From JBJENW01 sp051880395 (GTDB lineage: Bacteria; Bacillota; Clostridia; Lachnospirales; Lachnospiraceae): 14,783 bases of DNA. Positions 1 to 7,842 of the stretch are shown one piece after another (position 1 is the stretch's first letter; every line of letters begins with the position of its first letter). The position numbers and the translations under genes are program-made. Location of the stretch: NCBI GenBank assembly GCA_051880395.1, contig JBJENW010000138.1:1-14783 (forward strand), in the 5' to 3' direction. The notes below the pieces were generated by a model. The model was not told where the DNA came from. It saw only the letters and a program-made list of their open reading frames with translations, and did no database searches.

Positions 1-2
1 AA

Positions 3-242
3 GCGTTGATGGAGATGTTTTCTAAGCAGATCAATCGGACAGTCGAGGAACGTGTGGAAGAAGTGTTAAAAGAACGAATGAAACAGGAAAAGGAACAGAT
101 AAAAGTAGAAAACCGAATCATAACCATCTGTACTGTATTTGAAAATGGAGGAACAGATGAAACGGCAAAGCAGTATTTGAATGCCACAGAAGACGAACTA
201 AAAAAAGCACACGAATATCTAAAGAAAAATAGAAGAAAATAG
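3..242 (+). CDS. C-terminal part of an Rpn family nuclease/putative transposase (partial at left edge)
   Basis: The reading frame is open to the left edge, so this is the tail of a longer gene; the in-frame ATG at 9 need not be the true start. The visible ~79 residues are highly charged and helical. A Lys/Glu-rich coiled-coil-like stretch (VEERVEEVLKERMKQEKEQ) is followed by a short segment with TVFENGGTDETAKQYLNAT and an EDELKKAHEYLKK end. This layout is what I know from the C-termini of Rpn (recombination-promoting nuclease, PD-(D/E)XK, 'transposase_31') proteins, where a charged linker leads into a small helix-turn-helix-like tail. The nuclease core and its catalytic Asp/Glu/Lys residues lie outside the window and cannot be checked. 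The family acts on DNA and has been linked to recA-independent recombination. The stop codon lies only 17 bases before a large palindromic repeat. Another charged coiled-coil protein remains possible. Confidence 0.55.
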   Translation, partial: ALMEMFSKQINRTVEERVEEVLKERMKQEKEQIKVENRIITICTVFENGGTDETAKQYLNATEDELKKAHEYLKKNRRK

Positions 243-259
243 CGCAGCTGTGTGGAGAT

Positions 260-611
260 GTTCCTATACGGACGTTTCCGTGATTCGGACAGGCACAGAC
301 CACGGGGCGGTCTCTTACAGAGTGACTAGACAGAAATGAAGGAAGTTATGACGGGCAGTTCTGCGATGCTTTATTTTTGCTGTTTTTTGAAGGTTGCACA
401 ACCGGCACATCCTGTTCGCCCGGCTAAGAATCAAAAAAAGGATTCTTTTCCGGACGGACAGGATGCACCGTTTATTTAACAATTAAAAAAACAGCAAAGG
501 CATCGCAGAACTGCCCGTCAAAACTTTCTATCATTTTTGTCAAAGTTACTCTGTAAGAGACCGCCCCGTAGTCTGCGCCTGCCCGACTCCCGGAAACTGT
601 GTATCGGAACC
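260..611 (+). repeat. Large palindromic repeat element, copy 1
   Basis: The two arms (about 260-388 and 485-611) are imperfect reverse complements. They include a perfect 20-bp match (GGGGCGGTCTCTTACAGAGT at 304-323 with the complement at 548-567) and another around 350-368/492-511 (GACGGGCAGTTCTGCGATG). The region between the arms folds again: CATCCTGT 408-415 pairs with 458-465, CCGG 420-423 with 450-453, and AAGAATC 426-432 with 441-447, leaving an A-rich loop. The ends resemble each other as terminal inverted repeats (GTTCC at 260, GGAAC at 605-609). The arms differ by a TATTTTT-like insertion only on the left side and by mismatched blocks near 324-340, so the element has a polarity. A second copy lies at 14251-14608 in the same orientation. 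No protein-coding frame makes sense here. It could be a MITE-like DNA element, a large structured RNA, or a bidirectional transcription barrier; I do not recognise a named family. Confidence 0.88.
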
Positions 612-696
612 GATTGGTTGAGCCATTTTTCGTTAAAATACTCAAAAAGTGGTGGCAGCAAAAATATAGCGAAGAAGAGACTGGAAAGATAAGGAA

Positions 697-734
697 GTCG
701 GGAGACAGAAAAGCTCTGTTTCCCGGCTTTTTTT
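697..734 (+). terminator. Intrinsic (Rho-independent) terminator upstream of the giant gene
   Basis: GTCGGGAGACAGA at 697-709 pairs with TCTGTTTCCCGGC at 715-727 across a five-base loop, with one G-T and one G-T/A-C type irregularity, and seven T residues (728-734) follow. This is a classical stem plus T-tract. Its position downstream of the palindrome and more than 300 bases before the next start suggests it ends a transcript coming through the Rpn gene and palindrome, or one made from the palindrome itself. Attenuation of the giant gene's leader is an alternative. Confidence 0.8.
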
Positions 735-1040
735 GCGTGTTCAGGGGGAAAAGTAGGGTGGACAGATAGAGTTTTTTTCGGGGGAGTGGAAGAATGAAGG
801 TTAATGTTTGCGTGTCGGCTGACGATATAAACCATAAGAATTCCCTTATGAGGCAATCGCGGGATGGAGCTGGCATCGAACCGTGAGGAAAGCCGCAGGG
901 AAAGAAAACGAGAAAAAATAAGATTCCTGAGAGTGGGAAAAGACATAAAACGCGGGACAAAAATCAACATCAGAGGGAACAAAACGACCGGCAGAACGAA
1001 CAGGTGTCGGCGAATCCGGAGAGAAAGAAAGGAGTATATT
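735..1040 (+). promoter_or_regulatory. Leader region of the giant surface-protein gene
   Basis: This stretch of about 300 bases lies between the terminator and the giant gene. It is purine-rich and has no convincing gene. The frame of the giant gene stays open back to an ATG at 864, but the upstream 59 codons read as Arg/Lys-rich, non-signal-like protein, and the well-placed AAAGGAG at 1028-1034 (six bases before ATG 1041) decides the start. A TATAAA at 826-831 could be a -10 box, but no good -35 lies at the usual distance. A small hairpin, CATAAG 833-838 with CTTATG 845-850, follows it. I looked for c-di-GMP-I, c-di-GMP-II, cobalamin and THF riboswitch cores and saw no clear match. A promoter for the giant gene must lie here or further upstream, but I cannot place it firmly. 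Confidence 0.35.
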
Positions 1041-4000
1041 ATGAGAAAAAATGAAGGAAAAAGTTTGATCGCGTTGGTGCTTTGCGTTTGCATGATGTTT
1101 CAGATGACGGATTTTAGTAGGATTGTGGGGTATGCGGCGGGTGCGCAAACACCAGCAACTTTTAATGTTAAATTAACTATACAAGGATATGTAGATGAGA
1201 AAGGGAATATGATTGATATAGCAGTAGATAAACAAATAGAATACCAAGGAGAAACGATACAACCCGATGTAACAATAATAATGTTGGAGAATGGAAATGA
1301 ATTACAATTGGATAGTGCTCATGGGTGGAATCCTAATACAGATGGAAATACGATAATATTTAAGAAAAATGATACAAATGAACAGAATGAATATAAAGTT
1401 ACTTATGGGGGAACGTATAACGGAAAAAATTATGATAACAAAACAGCAAAAAATGATGGATTAGTTCGAGTAGAAAAATGCGATGCTAAAACTCATAATC
1501 CTATTGAAACAGAAGTAGCTGTCGAGTTTGATATTAAAAAGAGAGATGTTACGAAGGATGTAGAGTATAATGGCACAAAAGATTTTGAGTATACAGGAAA
1601 AGCGATTAAATTACAAGGAGGGACACTTGAATATACGAATATTTATGGACATAAAAAGCAAGTACCTGAAAATGATCCTGATGACACGACCTGGAGCACT
1701 GGAGTATATCAGAACAATATAGAGCCAAATAAAAAAATTGACGGTAGTGATATAAGTGGAGCAAATCAACCAACAGTGGATATAAATGTAATTGCTGCTG
1801 AGAATAGCAATTATACATCTGGAATAGTAAAGGTACAATTTGATATCAAAAAAGGAAACTTGAAAAACTATAAGGCAGAAACAATATCTGGTAGTAAAGA
1901 ATATACATTTTCAGGAAATATTGTTAATAATACTGGAAATGTGCAAGTGCAACCCAAAATAAAACGAATAGTAAGTCAGGATAACAGTATTGAATTAGAT
2001 CCAGACACTGATTATGAAATTTCGAGATATGATTATGCTGATACAGTGAGATCAGCAACTGATACAACAAACCCTCCTCAAATTATTATAAAAGGAAAAA
2101 ATAATTTTGATGATAATAATGATTTAATTGTACCATTTACTATTAAAATTTGTGATTTAAGTAAATTGCAAGTAGCGTCAAATAAAGAGGCGGTGTCATT
2201 AAATACACCAGCACTGGTTGCAAAGTGGAAAGATAATAGTGATTGGGAGAAGATGTATTCGTCGGCCGATAAGATGAAGGAGAATTTGTTGATATCCTTT
2301 ATTACGGAAGATGGAGAGGAAATACCATGGGAAGAAGGAAAACAGTATAAGGTAACAAAATGGACACCACCACTTTCCACAGAAAAACAAGGAACTTTGG
2401 AAATTACAGCGAATATGTCTGGTATCACATCAAGTAGAGAAATAAAAATGGATGTTCCAAAGAAAGATTTGAAAATATTAAAGGAAAAAGGAAAAGTATC
2501 CGTCGGATGGGCAGATGAGAATACAACTAATGGAATTAATTACACTGGAACGGCGATTACGCCAACAGTAGTTGTAAAAGAAGGAGATAAGAAACTAGAA
2601 CTTGGAAAAGACTATGACTTAACGTATGAAAACAATATTAAACCAAATAAAGAAAATCGAATTCCATGTGTAAAAATAGTAGGAAAAGGGGATTATACAG
2701 GAACAATACCGCAAACATTTACAATTAAACCGCTGCAGTTGACAGAGAGTAATGTAAAACTCGCAGTAACTGGAAATCACAGTTATGCCGGAGGAAATTC
2801 AATCGAACCGAAGCAGAATGAGTTGAACGTACAATATCAATCAGCGACAGGGTATACCAAATTAGACGACACGCAGTATAAAATCGATAGTTATGGAGCA
2901 AATAAGAATGTTGGAGATGCAATCATTACTATTTCTGGTGTAAAAGAGGAAGGATATGAGGGGGTTGTGACCTGTTCATTTGAAATTCTACCTTGTGCGA
3001 TTGATACAAATGCAACCGTTATGATTCAGCCACAAAAGTATGCAGAGAAGGATGGAAAGCCACAAGCCGTTGTACCATCAGCAAAAGATATCTCTGTAAC
3101 AATCGGTGACAAAATTGGTGGAAGTGCTGGTACAGAACAGCCGCAGACACTAATTTATGGGACAGACTATACGGTTACCTGTACAAATAATGACAAGGTA
3201 ACAAACGAAGCACAATGCACGGTAAAAGCAGCAAACGGCAACTACACCGGCGAAAAAACAGTCAACTTTTCCATAAAAAAAGACATCTCCGACTTCGACA
3301 TCACAGTTGCGAATGACCAGTATTACAACGGAAAAGAGATCACACCGAAAGTAACGATCACAGACCCGTTTACGAACGCACCCGTACCGGAAGAAGCGTA
3401 CACATTGACGGCAACAAAGACGGGAGAAACCACCGCCTCATCGGTAAAAGAAGCGGGTACTTATTCGTTGAAGCTTGAGGCAAAAGCGGATTCGGACTAC
3501 ATGGGAACGAAGACTGTAAATTATAAACTGAATCCATGTGTGATCAATAATACAGACTTTACGCTGGATGCGATTCCGACCCAGTATTACACCGGAGCGG
3601 AGATCAAACCGGATACGCTGGTAAAATTAAAAACAAAAGCAGCGGATGGACAGGAAGCACTGGAATTAAAACAAGGTGTGGACTATGACATCTATAAATA
3701 CACCGGAAACACAGAAGTGACAGAGGACGGAAAAGCAGGCGCATCCATCATTATCCGTGGAAAGGGTGGAAACTTTGGAACCCCGTATGGGGATGTGGAA
3801 TTTAAGGACGTCTTCAAAATCGCCAAACGCCCGATCACCAAAGCCGAAGGCGAGGAAGCCGTTGCCAACAGCAACTACACCACAGCCAATTCCTTCCAGG
3901 TAAGCAACAGCGACACCTATGACCAGAATTTCACGGATGATGTAACAGACTACAAGCTAAAGAATGCGGCACTCAGCATCACCTGCAAAGGTATCGGAAG

Positions 4001-7000
4001 TGCAGCGGACGAGACGATCACCCTGCAGGAAGGAACGGACTATCTGATTGACTACGGCACGAGTGAAACGAACCGCATCGGAAAAGTGGAGGCAACCATC
4101 CGTGGAATCGGAAGTTATACGGGCGAGATTCCGATCAGTTATTATATCCGTGCGGACATCACAAACAACGAGCATGTGAAAGTAGAGCAGCCGGTAGGCA
4201 TGCAGTATACGTATACCGGACAGCCGATCGAGCCGTTCTTTACGAAGGTGTATTATGATTATACAGATGAGAGTCTGTCGGACCGTGTGTTGATCAAGGA
4301 TATCGACTACGAATACACGAATGTCACCGGAAACAATGTCAATGCCAGCAATGCTGCCTACACGGTCATCCGCGGAAAGGGCGATTGTTTTACCGGGGAA
4401 CAGAAAATTTTATTTACGATCGTTCCGAAGAATCTGGCGGAAAATGATGTAAAAGTCGAGGGATTTGAACCGGAGGTGACATTTACCGGAAATCCGGCAA
4501 AGCAGACGGTGAAATTGACGTACAATGGGATGGAACTGAAAGAGGGAACCGATTATGAGATCACTTACTCTGAGCAGGAGCCAAACCGGATTCATGTGAC
4601 GGGCAAGAATGAGGACGGAACGGATAAGACGATTTCTATGATAGTCACAGGAAAAGGAAACTATATCGGTTCCAAAACGATGGAGTTTCGAATCTTGCCG
4701 CGGGAGATCACGCCGAGCAAGGAAAATGTGAATACGATCACCCCTGCGACTTGGAGTGAGGAGTTGGAATATACCGGACAGCCGGTGGAGCAGAGCGATA
4801 CGAATCTGCGTGCGATGACATACAAAAATGAGGCTGCCGGCATGAATCTGCCAATGCACTATGGAAATGCGTCGGATCTGCTTGCCGGTAATGAGGTGGA
4901 CTATACGGTATCTTACAAGGACGAGCATACACAGGTCGGGGATACGGCGGTGATTTTGACCGGACACGGCGATTACACGGGAACGTATGAGATTCCGTAT
5001 CGAATTTATGCAGATCTGGGAAATAAAACGTATACGACCTGGGAGGATATGCCGGATGTGCCGTATGCAGGCGGTGCGTATATTCCGGAGGTGTCGATCA
5101 CCTGTGCGGGAAAGAAACTGGTCATCAGTGATGACAAGGACGCGGATGCAAAAGCGACGGCGACCGGGGATAATACAAATGTGACGAAAGAGGATCTTTC
5201 GAATCAGCCGACATTGACGGTGACCGGAAACGGTACCTATTTCCGCGGTACGTTACAAAAATCCTATCGGATCGTTCCGAAGAATCTGAGTGAGGCGATT
5301 CAGGACCCGAACGATATCAGCATTTCGCCGGTGGAGGATACGACGTATACCGGAAAAGAGATCAAACCGCAGATTCAGGTGTACAACCACGGAAACCTGA
5401 TGAAAGAGGGCGAGGACTATACCTTAGAGTTAGACCGGTCAAATGATAATATCAATGTGGGCGAGAAACATCTGACACTGAAAGCGGGAACCGGAAGCAA
5501 TTATACGGGAAGTATCCCTCTGACGTATCAGATTCTGCCGCGCGACATCACAGCGGAAGGTGGAGCCTTGACAGTGGAGGGCGTTGAGAATAAAATTTAT
5601 AGTGGAGTGGCACAGGAGCAGACGATCACAAAGGTGACCTATACGAACCAGAAAGCCGGCATGGAGCAGGTGGAACTGGTGGAAGGAAAAGATTATAAGG
5701 TCATTCAGAATGAAAATATTCAGATCGGACCGGCAGCAGTCACAATTGAAGGAATGGGAAATTATACCGGAACGAAGCATATAACATATGAAATCTTAAG
5801 TGCAGACTTTGCCGATGTGACCATAAACGTTGACCCGGTAACTTTTACCGGAACCGCACTGACACCGGCGATCAAAGTAGAAAAAGCCGGTGTGGTACTG
5901 CAGGAAGGCGTGGACTATGTGATCGCAAAATACGACAACAACGTGCATGCCAAAGCTGCCGACGAAGAGGGAGCACCTCGGGTAGAAATCGAAGGAAGAG
6001 GCGGATTTATCGGAGCAAAAGCGGGAAAGACCTTTACGATCTTGCCGGATGATCTGTCACAGGATACCTTTTCTGTAGAGCCGCTTTCCGAGACCGAGTT
6101 TAACGGCGCTGAGCAGAAACCGGTTCCGGTGGTCACAAAAAATGAGACGGTCTTAAAGGCAGACGAGGACTTTACATTAGAGTACAAGGACAACCTGCAC
6201 GCCGGAAAAGCAACGGTTGTGATCAAAGGATGCGGAGATTACACGGGAAGCCGCGAAATCCAGTTTACCATCACACCGGTCGCACTGACGAATCCGGCCG
6301 TGAAGATTGAACCGATTCCGGGACAGGCTTATACTGGAGAAGCGGTGATTCCGGATGTGACGATCACATTCACGAATCCGACGACACAGGAGGTCTATAC
6401 CTTACAGAAAGGAATCGACTACATCACAGGGGGCGAGAATAATATCGCATCCGGTGAGGCGAAGCTGCATATTTACGCGATTTCCGGCGGAACCTTTATG
6501 GGTGAGTTAGAGACAACATTTATCATCAAGAAAGATTTAGGCGGGGTACAGACACCGGATATTTTGACGCAGGTGTATGACGGTACGCCGATCGAACCGG
6601 AAATTGTATTATTTGAAAATGATCAGACACTTGACCAAGGGACCATTTATACGGTACGATATGAGAATAATACAGCCGCAGGTACCGGCGTGGCTGTCTG
6701 CGAGGCAACACCGGATTCTCCATTTAGTGGAAGTGTTCGGATTCCGTTTGAAATTTTAGAGAAGATCACCGGACGTCTGACCGTCACGGGGATTACTGAA
6801 AACGGATATGCGTATACGGGCGAGCCGATCCGACCGTCTGTAAAGGTCAGCATCGGGGAGCGTGTTTTGAAGCAGGATACAGATTACACGCTGGATTATA
6901 CGGATGATACGCAGGTCGGGACCGCGCATCTGACGATCAGTGGAAAAGGCAAGTACCTTGGCACGCATTCGGTTTCTTACGAGATCATCCCGCGCAGCAT

Positions 7001-7763
7001 TGCGGGAGCGGACGTCACAGCGGTTGCGGATAAGACGTACACTGGAAGTGCGATCAAGCCGACGATTCAGGTTTCTATGAATGGAACGGAATTGGAAAAG
7101 GATGTCGATTACACGATCAAATACGATCACAATGTCAATCCGGGAACGGCCAGTATCGTGCTGAATGGAAAGGGAGATTACGGCGGAACAAAGGTGATCC
7201 GTTTTGCCATCAATGTGCCAAAGACCGGTGGATTGAAAGTGGCGGATAAAAAGACCAGTAAGCTGAAACTGACCTGGACAAAGGTCAATAAGGCAAGCGG
7301 CTATGAAATCTTTAATTCTTCGAACAAACTGGTAAAGAGAGTGACTGGAAACAGCGTGACCATCAGTGGTCTAAAGAGTGCAACGACGTATCGCTATAAA
7401 GTACGTGCCTATGTGAAAGCGGACGGAAAGATGTCGCACGGTGCATTTTCTTCACTGGTAACAGCAACGACACGTCCGGCAACACCGTCTGTGACATTGA
7501 AGTCGAAAAAGACGAAACAGATGACGATCAGCTGGAAGAAACTTTCCGGAGTCACAGGATATGAGATCTATCGCAGTACATCGAGCAAATCCTCGTCGTA
7601 CAAGAAGATCAAGACGATCACGAAAGCCAGCACCGTTTCGTACACGAATACAAAGCTTGCGGCAAAGAAGAAATATTATTATAAAGTCAGAGCATACAAG
7701 ACCGTCAGCGGAACAAAAATTTACGGCAGCTATTCCAAGGCGAAGGCGGCCAAGACAAAATAA
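1041..7763 (+). CDS. Giant secreted MBG/Ig-like repeat protein with two C-terminal fibronectin III domains
   Basis: The product has 2240 residues. Residues 1-35 form a signal peptide: basic start MRKNEGK, a hydrophobic core with ALVLCVCMMF, and an A-A-G-A cleavage region at 32-35. From about residue 180 to 2055 there are some 18-20 repeats of 65-100 residues. Each follows the pattern Y-T-G-x-x-I-x-P, then a strand, x-x-x-DY, then GKGDYTG and a closing FxIxP strand, as in the MBG/Ig-like repeats of secreted clostridial proteins. Two fibronectin III domains (about 2060-2145 and 2146-2240) carry the GYEIYRS and YYYKVRAY signatures and are very Lys-rich. There is no sorting signal, LysM, SLH or choline-binding motif, so it is either shed or held by an unseen interaction. 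The role is probably as an extended adhesin or matrix component. The first third of the gene is much more AT-rich than the rest. The first one or two repeats and the ~730-880 region are degenerate. The frame is unbroken throughout. Confidence 0.9.
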   Translation: MRKNEGKSLIALVLCVCMMFQMTDFSRIVGYAAGAQTPATFNVKLTIQGYVDEKGNMIDIAVDKQIEYQGETIQPDVTIIMLENGNELQLDSAHGWNPNTDGNTIIFKKNDTNEQNEYKVTYGGTYNGKNYDNKTAKNDGLVRVEKCDAKTHNPIETEVAVEFDIKKRDVTKDVEYNGTKDFEYTGKAIKLQGGTLEYTNIYGHKKQVPENDPDDTTWSTGVYQNNIEPNKKIDGSDISGANQPTVDINVIAAENSNYTSGIVKVQFDIKKGNLKNYKAETISGSKEYTFSGNIVNNTGNVQVQPKIKRIVSQDNSIELDPDTDYEISRYDYADTVRSATDTTNPPQIIIKGKNNFDDNNDLIVPFTIKICDLSKLQVASNKEAVSLNTPALVAKWKDNSDWEKMYSSADKMKENLLISFITEDGEEIPWEEGKQYKVTKWTPPLSTEKQGTLEITANMSGITSSREIKMDVPKKDLKILKEKGKVSVGWADENTTNGINYTGTAITPTVVVKEGDKKLELGKDYDLTYENNIKPNKENRIPCVKIVGKGDYTGTIPQTFTIKPLQLTESNVKLAVTGNHSYAGGNSIEPKQNELNVQYQSATGYTKLDDTQYKIDSYGANKNVGDAIITISGVKEEGYEGVVTCSFEILPCAIDTNATVMIQPQKYAEKDGKPQAVVPSAKDISVTIGDKIGGSAGTEQPQTLIYGTDYTVTCTNNDKVTNEAQCTVKAANGNYTGEKTVNFSIKKDISDFDITVANDQYYNGKEITPKVTITDPFTNAPVPEEAYTLTATKTGETTASSVKEAGTYSLKLEAKADSDYMGTKTVNYKLNPCVINNTDFTLDAIPTQYYTGAEIKPDTLVKLKTKAADGQEALELKQGVDYDIYKYTGNTEVTEDGKAGASIIIRGKGGNFGTPYGDVEFKDVFKIAKRPITKAEGEEAVANSNYTTANSFQVSNSDTYDQNFTDDVTDYKLKNAALSITCKGIGSAADETITLQEGTDYLIDYGTSETNRIGKVEATIRGIGSYTGEIPISYYIRADITNNEHVKVEQPVGMQYTYTGQPIEPFFTKVYYDYTDESLSDRVLIKDIDYEYTNVTGNNVNASNAAYTVIRGKGDCFTGEQKILFTIVPKNLAENDVKVEGFEPEVTFTGNPAKQTVKLTYNGMELKEGTDYEITYSEQEPNRIHVTGKNEDGTDKTISMIVTGKGNYIGSKTMEFRILPREITPSKENVNTITPATWSEELEYTGQPVEQSDTNLRAMTYKNEAAGMNLPMHYGNASDLLAGNEVDYTVSYKDEHTQVGDTAVILTGHGDYTGTYEIPYRIYADLGNKTYTTWEDMPDVPYAGGAYIPEVSITCAGKKLVISDDKDADAKATATGDNTNVTKEDLSNQPTLTVTGNGTYFRGTLQKSYRIVPKNLSEAIQDPNDISISPVEDTTYTGKEIKPQIQVYNHGNLMKEGEDYTLELDRSNDNINVGEKHLTLKAGTGSNYTGSIPLTYQILPRDITAEGGALTVEGVENKIYSGVAQEQTITKVTYTNQKAGMEQVELVEGKDYKVIQNENIQIGPAAVTIEGMGNYTGTKHITYEILSADFADVTINVDPVTFTGTALTPAIKVEKAGVVLQEGVDYVIAKYDNNVHAKAADEEGAPRVEIEGRGGFIGAKAGKTFTILPDDLSQDTFSVEPLSETEFNGAEQKPVPVVTKNETVLKADEDFTLEYKDNLHAGKATVVIKGCGDYTGSREIQFTITPVALTNPAVKIEPIPGQAYTGEAVIPDVTITFTNPTTQEVYTLQKGIDYITGGENNIASGEAKLHIYAISGGTFMGELETTFIIKKDLGGVQTPDILTQVYDGTPIEPEIVLFENDQTLDQGTIYTVRYENNTAAGTGVAVCEATPDSPFSGSVRIPFEILEKITGRLTVTGITENGYAYTGEPIRPSVKVSIGERVLKQDTDYTLDYTDDTQVGTAHLTISGKGKYLGTHSVSYEIIPRSIAGADVTAVADKTYTGSAIKPTIQVSMNGTELEKDVDYTIKYDHNVNPGTASIVLNGKGDYGGTKVIRFAINVPKTGGLKVADKKTSKLKLTWTKVNKASGYEIFNSSNKLVKRVTGNSVTISGLKSATTYRYKVRAYVKADGKMSHGAFSSLVTATTRPATPSVTLKSKKTKQMTISWKKLSGVTGYEIYRSTSSKSSSYKKIKTITKASTVSYTNTKLAAKKKYYYKVRAYKTVSGTKIYGSYSKAKAAKTK

Positions 7764-7772
7764 GAAAAACGG

Positions 7773-7810
7773 GGAGGCAGGAGTCTCATTAATGGTTCCT
7801 GTCTCCTTTT
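7773..7810 (+). terminator. Probable weak terminator after the giant gene
   Basis: GGAGGCAGGA at 7773-7782 pairs with TCCTGTCTCC at 7797-7806 with a single G-T wobble, and four T residues (7807-7810) follow. The stem is good but the T-tract is short and the loop is 14 bases, so read-through into the sortase gene is likely. It lies 10 bases after the stop codon. Confidence 0.6.
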
Positions 7811-7842
7811 GAAAATCACCGGATAGGGGACAGGGTGAAAAA

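Noticed and set aside
260..611. CRISPR array, retron msd or diversity-generating element as an explanation of the palindrome
   Set aside because: There are no regularly spaced repeats with unique spacers, no reverse transcriptase gene in the window, and no template/variable repeat pair.
840..905. Possible c-di-GMP-I riboswitch (GGCAA ... GGAAAGCCGCAGGG resemblance)
   Set aside because: The core GACGCAAAGCC is not present, the expected paired helices do not form, and the second half of the motif is missing.
864..1040. N-terminal extension of the giant protein from an ATG at 864
   Set aside because: The 59 codons give an Arg/Lys-rich sequence with no signal-peptide character, while ATG 1041 has AAAGGAG six bases upstream and begins a proper signal peptide.
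472..1148. Overlapping minus-strand open frames of 100-191 codons across the palindrome and leader
   Set aside because: They are Phe/Ser/Pro-rich, have no ribosome site, overlap a strong palindrome and terminator, and look like complements of purine-rich non-coding DNA.
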